A DNA stretch of 64,000 bases from Teredinibacter franksiae (GTDB taxonomy: Bacteria > Pseudomonadota > Gammaproteobacteria > Pseudomonadales > Cellvibrionaceae): positions 3,980,501 through 4,044,500 of the forward strand of contig NZ_JACJUV010000001.1 in the NCBI RefSeq assembly GCF_014218805.1, given 5' to 3'. Below the pieces are notes generated by a model. That model did not search any database. It was not told where the DNA came from and worked only from the letters and a program-made list of their open reading frames with translations. The position numbers and the translations under genes are program-made. Positions 57,060-64,000 of this stretch are shown here, one piece after another. How positions within the stretch are numbered: position 1 is the first letter of the stretch; every line of letters starts with the position of its first letter.

Positions 57060-58139
57060 TATACAATGGGGTTAATTCAAAACAGTAATTTCATTGAGGT
57101 GCCCATTAGACCAACTCTAGTAGGGCAAACGGGATAATTAAAACCGTAAGTGGGCCCTGTTTGAAGAAGGCGTGAATCACGCCAAGTAAGGCACGTACAA
57201 AACAATGATTACTGGTTAGCTGTTTTAATGTCAATCTTGAATATCAAGACGACAAGTGCTTGAGCGCTTTTAGACAATAACCGTTTAAGGGCCATAATTC
57301 CCCCAAAAACATAGTCGCTGGAAGTCAAGTTAGAGGTGGGTTGAGGGTTAAATTACAGGGAAATAATGCATGCTTTAGAAAGCGCAAAACGCATGGTTGA
57401 CGTTGATTCCGTGCCTTCCGCTATGTAAAGGATCATCAGAGCGAATAGTGGCTTCATCAAACCAAAATATCTCAGCCGCTTTCTTTCTAGCGCATGCTCT
57501 AACTTTAGGGTAGACGTCGTCAACCCATTCTTGCACCGCTTTCTCGTCTCGCCCTATGTAGCGGTTTTTGTGACGTCAAGCCCAGTCGATGCAGAATTTG
57601 CCGACACCGGAAATACTTAGGGTAACGCCAAATCTTTCAAGAATTAAATCAGCAACAATTTGGCGTGTCTACAAACCAAAATTAAAACCATGCTGCCTAG
57701 GATCTTCACCGATTATCCACCTCTTTATTTCTTGCTCTTCAAGATCGGATAGTGTTCCAGTGCGCGCCTTGGGAGCCAGAGCTTCAATTTCTTTTACTCG
57801 TGCTAATCGCAGGCAGGTGAAAATTGTTCTGCTTACAAGACCAAAACTGCGTGTCACTTCGGCCGCTGTTTCACCATCATGTACTCGCGGTATGGCTATC
57901 TTGCGGCTAAACGCTGTTCTTCTGTACTAAGTTTTCTTGTGTCATTTTTAATGACTTTTATTCTACAGGTTTTAAGTGGCGCGTACTGATTATTGGTTAC
58001 CCGTTAGTGTGATACAAAAATAAAACGCCCATTATCTGATGTCTTAATTCCAGCTCCAAGTCAACCTAGAACCATCGTTCTAAATTGCCGTTGAACTTAG
58101 TCATTATCCTTTTTGTTTTTGCTATTTTTTTCTCGATAT
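57060..58139. other. Intergenic region with an IS630 remnant
   Basis: About 1.1 kb. It holds a short repeat end at 57094-57104, a 6-bp perfect hairpin GGCGTGAATCACGCC at 57169-57183 and the IS630 transposase remnant at 57375-57950. Nothing else is seen. Confidence 0.5.
57375..57950 (-). pseudogene. IS630 family transposase remnant
   Basis: Reading the minus strand, an interrupted frame gives VTRSFGLVSRTIFTCLRL, LAPKARTGTLSDLEEQEI, then after an in-frame TAG the stretch TRQIVADLILERFGVTLS, and after an in-frame TGA RHKNRYIGRDEKAVQEWVDD and AAEIFWFDEATIRSDD. The helix-turn-helix part followed by the FxDE block of the DDE domain is typical of IS630 transposases. The reading ends early at HAFCAF, so the catalytic C-terminal third is lost. 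It is dead by two stops plus truncation. Confidence 0.75.
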
Positions 58140-60077
58140 TTAATCTGAAGGTAATGGGATGGTTCCGCTAAGGTCAGCTCCAAATCCTACGGCAGGTGAC
58201 CCACCTTGCAAAGAATAATCGCCGGTAGGCGGACTTACAAAAAGAATGTCGTCGGGAATTTTTGAAAAGTAGTTTTCTGTCATGTGTAAGTCCTCTTCAT
58301 TATCCGCATAGCCCGATATTTCTATACCATTCATGGGGCATTTGGCACCTTGAGCACCATTAAAGTAATTCCAGCCCCCTGACTGATCAGATCCGATGGA
58401 TTCATAATGTGTGAAGATGTTATTTTTAAAAGTATAGGTTTGCACCTCCGGTAATAGATTACAGAAAAAGTAAAAAACATTGCCAGTGCCACGACCATAG
58501 AATGTATTGTTGGTGAAATAAAATTGCGTGCTATTAGGCATCCTATTCAGTGTCATGATCGCCTTGTCTCCGCCTACGAATACATTGTTGTAAACATACA
58601 ATGGTGCCTGACCGCCAATATACATAAGCCCCTTCGCCTCAGTAGAGTCTGGGTGCGCTTGCACAAAATTGTTATAAAATTGGCCACCTGTTCCTGGGTT
58701 TAGCTGTAATCCGCCACCGTGCGAGCCACTATTATGCAATGCGTAATTTCTTATGGTGTTGTTGTAGACCTTAACGTCGGTTATTGCCGCTCCGAGCTGT
58801 ATGCCATCGTTCCCTGTATTTTCAATTTTGTTGTTATAAATTTCCACTCCAACCAGTGACGCCTGTGGCGCACTGTTGATTCCACAATTGGTTCCAGATG
58901 GCCCATCGGGTAAATCATAATGGGAAGTACCAATATATAAACCTTCCCACCGAGCGCCATTGACATGATTATCATGCACTTTGGTATTGAATTGGGTGAA
59001 CTGCGAACGAGTCCACTCTAAATGACATTCCGTACCAAACGGGTATGTACGTACTAAAATTCCCGATCCACCCGCATTGTCAATTCTAACGTGGTCTATT
59101 TCAAAATCAGATGTACCGTTGGTGGCATCAGCACCTGCGCCTTCTGAGTTAATGACATGGATGCCATAAAAATCCTCACGGCTTCCCGTGCCTGAAATAT
59201 GAATAAATTGACTATTGGTTACATTAATACCCCGCTGCCAACCAACTGTATTCAAAGTTACCTTGCCATCACAATTAACGATCTTAACTGGGTTGCCTTC
59301 GCTACCAGTAACATCACTAATAGACATGCCTTTGGCCGTATCAACGGGTTGCATACAGTAGGTTTTCCCAGGAGCGTTAAGATTAGCTAAAGAATAGGTT
59401 TTACCTCCGTTAGTCATCGGTACGAAGTCATCACAGTAGCCACCGTCAGTTTTTAGCGTGCAAGCAATACCATCACCAGCAGCCGGAGGCGCCGAAGGAA
59501 CTGCAGATTTTTCAACACTGATCACGCTTTCAATATCACCGATAGCGGTTACAACCACAAAATAGAGTTGATTGTTATCAAGACCGATAATAGTTGATTG
59601 TGTTTGTGAGATGCTCGCGAGCCTTCCCGCCCCAGCCAAGTTTGTATAATTGGCTATAGAGTCAAGCGGTAATAAACTTTCTTTTGCATAGTAAATATTA
59701 TATCCGCTGGCGCCCTCGGCAGCCGTCCAGCTAACATCAAGTTCGGAATTGCCCGCTATAACTGCAATATCCTGTGGAGCCAATAGGCTTGAAGAGCTGC
59801 TGGAACTCATCACAGAGGAGGTGCTTGAACTTGTTGCTGAAGAACTGCTTACTGAAGAACTGCTTACTGAAGAACTGCTTACTGAAGAACTGCTTACTGA
59901 AGAACTGCTTACTGAAGAACTGCTTGATTCCACACTTAAGGAGCTGCTTGATTGACGGCTAAGTGATGCCCCAGCACTCGAAGAGCTTCGAGCGCTTTCA
60001 TTCGTCCCGCCCCCCCCACCACAACCAGAGATTAGAAGTAAGCAAATTAAGCCTAACGAATGACGATATGGTTTCAT
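58140..60077 (-). CDS. Secreted lipoprotein: poly-serine linker, FN3-like domain and right-handed beta-helix
   Basis: About 645 residues from the ATG at 60077, which has GGAG 7 bases upstream; the frame extends to 60227 but that part has no support. Order: lipoprotein signal with lipobox LISGC, poly-serine linker built from SSSSV repeats, a fibronectin-type-III-like domain (about 100-195), then a long parallel beta-helix (about 200-600) rich in N.I/N.F turns such as VEIYNNKIENTGNDGIQL and VYNNTIRNYALHNSG. The fold is shared by many polysaccharide lyases and hydrolases, including the PL6 and PL9 groups, but no exact family is recognised. It is most likely a surface-anchored carbohydrate-active protein. 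It stands alone, in opposite orientation to the later hydrolase gene. Confidence 0.8.
   Translation of the reverse strand: MKPYRHSLGLICLLLISGCGGGGGTNESARSSSSAGASLSRQSSSSLSVESSSSSVSSSSVSSSSVSSSSVSSSSVSSSSATSSSTSSVMSSSSSSSLLAPQDIAVIAGNSELDVSWTAAEGASGYNIYYAKESLLPLDSIANYTNLAGAGRLASISQTQSTIIGLDNNQLYFVVVTAIGDIESVISVEKSAVPSAPPAAGDGIACTLKTDGGYCDDFVPMTNGGKTYSLANLNAPGKTYCMQPVDTAKGMSISDVTGSEGNPVKIVNCDGKVTLNTVGWQRGINVTNSQFIHISGTGSREDFYGIHVINSEGAGADATNGTSDFEIDHVRIDNAGGSGILVRTYPFGTECHLEWTRSQFTQFNTKVHDNHVNGARWEGLYIGTSHYDLPDGPSGTNCGINSAPQASLVGVEIYNNKIENTGNDGIQLGAAITDVKVYNNTIRNYALHNSGSHGGGLQLNPGTGGQFYNNFVQAHPDSTEAKGLMYIGGQAPLYVYNNVFVGGDKAIMTLNRMPNSTQFYFTNNTFYGRGTGNVFYFFCNLLPEVQTYTFKNNIFTHYESIGSDQSGGWNYFNGAQGAKCPMNGIEISGYADNEEDLHMTENYFSKIPDDILFVSPPTGDYSLQGGSPAVGFGADLSGTIPLPSD
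59836..59925 (-). repeat. 15-bp tandem repeat coding for the serine linker
   Basis: Six units of ACTGAAGAACTGCTT in plus-strand orientation run from 59836 to 59925 (the first differs at one base). Each unit encodes five linker residues, (V/A)SSSS, in the lipoprotein. In-frame gain or loss of units would change linker length without breaking the protein. Confidence 0.9.
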
Positions 60078-60472
60078 TAAGAACTCCAGGTAAGAGGGCG
60101 ACTGGGAAAGGGTTGCGGCCGTCAATAAAGAATAGTGTAACTCGCACTCAAGTGTAGCGGCTAGGGGGAAAGTTAATTTTAAAAATAATTGTATCAAGCT
60201 ATTTTTGGGCCAAGTACCATTCTCCACCGCTCTAAGTTTTTAACGGGGTATTTGCTCTCAATACCCATGCTGTAAATACCCACTCACCGCCGCCAGAGCG
60301 GGCGCCCCTCAGGCCGAGTTGTTCGGCCCTTGGCAGGCTGGACTATCTATTTGACGAATCCATAGTCATCTACGCCAAGCGTTACTGTGGAAGGTGGGGC
60401 AGCTTACTAAAAGCATGTGAAACCATTAGGGTAATGCCAGTAGGAATTATCGCGAAAATACAGGGCTAAACG
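60078..60472. other. Intergenic region with a small hairpin
   Basis: No gene is seen. GGCCGAGTTGTTCGGCC at 60312-60328 is a perfect 6-bp hairpin. Confidence 0.45.
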
Positions 60473-61624
60473 TTAAAATTCATACCCAATTCCCACCACT
60501 AAGCGGGTATCACTTTTTTCGGGAAGTGCATTTTCAGAAGCCACGGGATTGCTAACATGGTCCAAAACAAACATGACAGAAAGATCAAAATCGGAAATCA
60601 GCTCAATATCCAAACCTGTTTCCAAATGTTGTAAATAGCCCCCGGCGTCTTTACCAACGGACTGAAAATCCCAGTAGAAATCAAAATCGATATCCTTGGT
60701 TATTTCAACTCCGAAGTCCGTTCCCAGGGCGTAAACGGGGTTTTGCTTTTTATCTTCTTTACCTGCTTCGACGGTTATAAAGCGTGTCATTTGATAACCC
60801 GCGCCGGTGTTAACACTCCACGAGGTTCGCTTACTATCGATAATGAAATAACCTGGCCGAAAGCTGTAGGAAACACGTAAATCAATATTCTGAAATTTGT
60901 CGCGATAGGCTTCTAAAGCGATAGGACGTAAAAACCAGTTGTTGGATATAAACCAATCACCATTAACATTGGCTCGATGATTGTTTTCCGTTTCTACCGA
61001 TTGCGTTAGGGAAAAGCTACTCAGTAATTTCAATTGCAGCCGACTAGAAGATGTACGCCGCTGAACATCAAAATCAAAGTTGTAATCCTGCTGCTCGGTA
61101 TTTCCCCCCCGCATATTGCCGCCGAAAGATAGTTTGCCCGACCATAAGTTCCAGCCTTGCTTACCACTGGCGGCGATGGAAACCAGTGCACCACGCTGAA
61201 AGGGTTCAATGTCTGTGTCGTTTATCAGACGAATCAACGAGCCCTCAACTAAGACTAAACCATCCGCAATGCGGCCATTTTCAAAGCGTAAACTTTTGTG
61301 GGTATGCGTGCGAGCCACAACAACATCATCCCAATCGAGCACTAACAGCCCCAGCTCATCGCTATCGAACTCCAGCTCTTCCCGATACATGGATATAAGC
61401 TCACCCTTTAGCCACTCACCTGAGCTGAGTTGGACCCAATCAAACTCAGAGGGCATAGCCGGGGCGGCGGGTGACCAGCCTGCATCACCGTTAACCCGAG
61501 AGTGTAGGGTTTTATCATGCATGTACTCTGGGGTTGGGGTATCACGGCGGGGTTGGGCCTCTGCCAAAAGGCTAAATAACAGGGCAGCGCTGCAGATTAT
61601 GATGATGTAACGGATTTTAAACAT
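60473..61624 (-). CDS. DUF481 outer-membrane beta-barrel protein
   Basis: 383 residues with a signal peptide (1-23). Residues about 60-160 form a small domain (WVQLSSGEWLKGELISMYREELEF) before a C-terminal DUF481 barrel of alternating strands, including GNMRGGNTEQQDYNFDFDVQRR and the last LVVGIGYEF with terminal Phe, the outer-membrane insertion signal. The family includes salt-induced outer-membrane protein YdiY. Function unknown. Confidence 0.85.
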   Translation of the reverse strand: MFKIRYIIIICSAALLFSLLAEAQPRRDTPTPEYMHDKTLHSRVNGDAGWSPAAPAMPSEFDWVQLSSGEWLKGELISMYREELEFDSDELGLLVLDWDDVVVARTHTHKSLRFENGRIADGLVLVEGSLIRLINDTDIEPFQRGALVSIAASGKQGWNLWSGKLSFGGNMRGGNTEQQDYNFDFDVQRRTSSSRLQLKLLSSFSLTQSVETENNHRANVNGDWFISNNWFLRPIALEAYRDKFQNIDLRVSYSFRPGYFIIDSKRTSWSVNTGAGYQMTRFITVEAGKEDKKQNPVYALGTDFGVEITKDIDFDFYWDFQSVGKDAGGYLQHLETGLDIELISDFDLSVMFVLDHVSNPVASENALPEKSDTRLVVGIGYEF

Positions 61625-62299
61625 AGGGCTGAGTAAAGAGGGGTGATGGGCTATTCATTAGCCACAAGCCGTGACTACCTGAAGTAAGTTAGCCCACCAT
61701 TATATTACATTTGTCGCTATTACGAACATTCCGAGCTTCAGTAAATTGTCTATTGGCTTGAGTGAATACCGAGAAGTCTATTTCAGGCCCTACCGAATCA
61801 TTTATCGAATTATCGCGCTGCATGTATATGTCATGGTGATTGCTGTTGGTCGTCGTGACATGCAAACTCTTCTACAGCAACGCCTGCTTCACGCATAAAT
61901 TGTTGCTATGTCGGATCTTCGTGGCGTGATTAACCTCTGGTAAAACGCTGCTCCATTTACTCGCGCTCATTCGTAGAAAAAGATAATCGCGATCATCTCA
62001 TTTTAGTCAACGCCTGGTTTATTATGCTGGCGCCACCACCTATGACTACGCCGTTCAGGGATTGAATGTAAACCCAGGAGACAGTGTAAAGGTTGTGCTA
62101 CACGGAAATATTAATAATTAAGCGCAATCTCCCTGAATACGGCTAATACTAGACGTTTTGTTTAGTGCCCCATTTTTGGTTTTAGACGATATAAACGCGA
62201 TTTGCTTTTATTAATATCAACGGCGCTGACTCCCCTAGATCTGTGAGTTAATTAGGGGGGGGAGTGATCCACGGCCCTATATCCATCGTAAAGCCTTGT
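61625..62299. other. Intergenic region with gene remnants
   Basis: It holds a ParE-like toxin remnant at 61719-61898 and a second short plus-strand coding end at 62014-62121 (VQGLNVNPGDSVKVVLHG, then TAA) from an unknown protein with no start. Confidence 0.45.
61719..61898 (+). pseudogene. RelE/ParE family toxin, C-terminal remnant
   Basis: The frame reads LSEYREVYFRPYRIIYRIIA, then VYVMVIAVGRRDMQTLLQQRLLHA and TAA. YRE..F.PYRI.Y and the GRRDMQ.LL..RLL ending are the signature of ParE-type type II toxins. The first half is missing, no start or ribosome binding site is present, and no antitoxin gene is next to it. It is a decayed module. Confidence 0.6.
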
Positions 62300-63247
62300 A
62301 TGAAGCATTCAATGTTTATGGCGGTGATACTGGCAAGTGCCCTGGCTGCTTGCGGTGGCAGCAGCAGGAACGAAATGGCCAGCACCCAACTGCCGCTCTC
62401 GCCTACACCGCTGCCAACGCAACCGGTTACTATTACACCTGCTCCGTTACACCCCGAACCGCCGCAAATCATGGCGGACAGCATCGCATTTCAGTGGGGC
62501 GAGCATTCCCTCCAATGGGGCGAACTTTATTTACCCCCCAATACTCAAGAGCCATGGCCAGCCGTAGTGATGATTCACGGCGGCTGCTGGCAGTCGAGCT
62601 ACACACTAGAACTGCAGGCTGCACTTTCGCAGGCGCTGGCCGAGCGAGGCTACGCAGTGTGGAATATTGAATACCGCAGCCTTGGCTCCGGCGGTAACTG
62701 GCCCGTCATGTTTCAAGATGTGGCCGCTGCAACAGATTACCTGGAGCAGCTTGAAGCGATTTACCCCATAAATATGGATGCAATTGTGGCCATTGGCCAC
62801 AGTGCGGGAGGGCACCTTGCCCTCTGGCTGGCCGGGCGCGAGAAAATTGCGGAGGAGAGCGAGCTGTACCTTGAAGCGTTCGTTGCCATTAAAGGTGCCA
62901 TTACCTTGGGCGGAATCAGCGACCTGCAATCCCCTGCTTGCGGTGGCGCCGCCAGCGCCATTATAGACAGTACAACGTTGACTGAACCGAGCTTAATGGC
63001 ACGGCTGGAGAGTTCTTCGCCCATTCACATGCTGCCCATTCACAAGCCAACGGTGTTAATTAGTGGAGAGCGAGATGGCATAGTGCCTCCTCGATTATCG
63101 GAGGCCTATTTTGTGTCGGCGTTGGCAGAGGGCGATAGCAGTGACCACATCGTATTGGAGGATGCTGGCCACTTCGACCTTATTAACCCCCAAGCGCTCG
63201 ATCTTGGGATTATTGAGAGCGCGATAGAGATGATTACCCGTCAATGA
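62300..63247 (+). CDS. Secreted alpha/beta-hydrolase lipoprotein (esterase-like)
   Basis: About 315 residues from the ATG at 62300; the frame extends to a GTG at 62264 with a G-rich stretch directly before it, but the later start gives a proper lipoprotein signal MKHSMFMAVILASALAACGG. A Pro/Thr-rich linker leads into the hydrolase: oxyanion motif MIHGGCWQ, nucleophile GHSAGGHLAL, acid in SGERDGIVP and His in DAGHFDLI. The fold matches acyl or carbohydrate esterases of the esterase/lipase group. It could remove acetyl or feruloyl groups, but substrate is not shown. Confidence 0.85.
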   Translation: MKHSMFMAVILASALAACGGSSRNEMASTQLPLSPTPLPTQPVTITPAPLHPEPPQIMADSIAFQWGEHSLQWGELYLPPNTQEPWPAVVMIHGGCWQSSYTLELQAALSQALAERGYAVWNIEYRSLGSGGNWPVMFQDVAAATDYLEQLEAIYPINMDAIVAIGHSAGGHLALWLAGREKIAEESELYLEAFVAIKGAITLGGISDLQSPACGGAASAIIDSTTLTEPSLMARLESSSPIHMLPIHKPTVLISGERDGIVPPRLSEAYFVSALAEGDSSDHIVLEDAGHFDLINPQALDLGIIESAIEMITRQ

Positions 63248-63418
63248 ATAACATGCCTTTCTCGCACAGGTTTTTGTTTAGGGCATTAAACGTTTATTGA
63301 ATATTTTCCTCTAGTGCAAAGCGGTTATTGGGGCGCTTGCTGGTCGAGAATAGCTCTGAATACCAGAGCAAAGCTGCCCCTTTTTGGTTGTCGTGTGGGT
63401 TAACACGTTAACGAGTGG

Positions 63419-63862
63419 TTATAACATATTGATAAGACGCAACCACTCAAGGCAACGCTGAGACCAATTGTCGACCGTGCTCGTTGTAGTCTCCCCTCTA
63501 CCTTGTTCGAGAGCGAAGCCATGTTCCCCTTGGGCATAGATGTGCATTTCGACCGGTACGTTTTGTCCATGTAGACGAGAAAAAAGCTTAATGCTCGACG
63601 AAACCGATGCTTTTGAATCGTTGCTTGCGTGAACAATAAATGTTGGTGGAATTTCGTTGAGTGATAGACATTTCCCCGGTAGCCCGAATATTTGCCAAAA
63701 CCCACCGTAAACGGGAATCCAGAATTTTGGTTTGGCAGAGGCGCCATCGATTTTGTCTGTGTTCTCACGTTCATCGTGATTAATGGCCAATTTCGCCGAA
63801 AGGTGGGCACCCGTAGAGAAGCCAATTGTGCCTATTTTATCCTTATCTATGTTGCCCCACGC
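63419..63862 (-). pseudogene. Alpha/beta-hydrolase (esterase-like), truncated 3' part
   Basis: The frame upstream of 63790 continues IGTIGFSTGAHLSAKLAINH, giving the nucleophile elbow GFSTG, then FIVHASNDSKASVSSSIKLF (acid) and YAQGEHGFALEQGRG (His), ending at 63419. An in-frame TAG at 63863-63865 breaks the frame just before the elbow and no N-terminal part is found upstream within the window. It resembles the C-terminal half of acetyl-xylan-esterase-type hydrolases. All three triad residues survive, but the protein lacks its first half. Confidence 0.6.
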
Positions 63863-64000
63863 CTACGGGTTCCTTCTTCACTTATGAGGAGTAACACCAC
63901 AAAGCTTGGATTCAAAATAATTGTTGTTTTCTTTTTTAAGCCTGATCTGCAGAAGAGGCAAGCTGGTGGTGAACTTACTGATTGAATCTGGCACGGGATA

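Noticed and set aside
59749..59962. Plus-strand frames rich in Glu/Leu or Leu/Lys/Asn
   Set aside because: They are antisense shadows of the poly-serine linker of the lipoprotein gene.
61719..61898. Functional toxin-antitoxin pair
   Set aside because: Only the C-terminal half of a ParE-like toxin is present, with no antitoxin gene and no start.
62264..62299. GTG start for the hydrolase lipoprotein
   Set aside because: The G-rich stretch touches the GTG directly, and starting there would bury the lipoprotein signal 12 residues inside the protein.

Overview
The window looks like chromosomal DNA from a marine, plant-polysaccharide-degrading gammaproteobacterium of the Cellvibrionaceae type (relatives of Saccharophagus, Teredinibacter and Cellvibrio). 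The signs are very long poly-serine linkers in secreted enzymes, repeated CBM2 plus CBM35 modules, nucleoside-hydrolase-like proteins of the Sde0182 type first named in Saccharophagus, and gammaproteobacterial housekeeping genes such as rimK. No exact species is claimed.

Layout. 1-6700: the end of a sigma-factor-like gene, then a minus-strand run of housekeeping genes: a probable RimB-type protease, rimK, an M14 amidohydrolase, a CNNM/CBS protein, a cation/proton antiporter and a membrane-anchored glutamate-synthase-like FMN protein. 7360-10800: an unusual miaA and a YtrA-like GntR/ABC-2 transporter operon with a small membrane protein and a clear palindromic operator. 11200-26320: two related membrane-anchored coiled-coil proteins and secreted carbohydrate enzymes (CBM2-CBM35-PL3 pectate lyase, GH115 alpha-glucuronidase, CBM2-CBM35-GH10 xylanase, CBM2-CBM35-PL1 pectate lyase), interrupted by a two-subunit molybdenum hydroxylase.

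27235-48112 is the most interesting part. It is a 15-gene minus-strand block below an AraC-type regulator: a fucose/arabinose-isomerase-like protein, a split transketolase, an FGGY kinase, a ribose-type ABC importer with a DUF2291 protein, four Sde0182-type nucleoside-hydrolase-like proteins, a GH105 unsaturated uronyl hydrolase and two apiosidase/DUF5060-type glycosidases. Isomerase, kinase and split transketolase match the logic of the described D-apiose pathway (apiose, apulose, apulose 4-phosphate, then transketolase). The glycosidases match apiose-bearing pectins such as rhamnogalacturonan II or apiogalacturonan. I read the block as a candidate complete system for harvesting apiose or a similar branched or furanose pentose, with the four nucleoside-hydrolase-like proteins as candidate uncharacterised glycosidases. 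The substrate is inference.

48113-64000: a broken PL1-PL10 pectate lyase gene, a MITE-like element with 16-bp terminal inverted repeats whose relatives are scattered through the window, an unrecognised two-gene unit (52005-53884), an EamA transporter, an inositol-monophosphatase-family enzyme, an EcKinase-like phosphotransferase, an IS630 transposase remnant, a poly-serine beta-helix lipoprotein, a DUF481 outer-membrane protein, an alpha/beta-hydrolase lipoprotein, and fragments of a ParE-like toxin and an esterase. No rRNA, tRNA or CRISPR array was seen.
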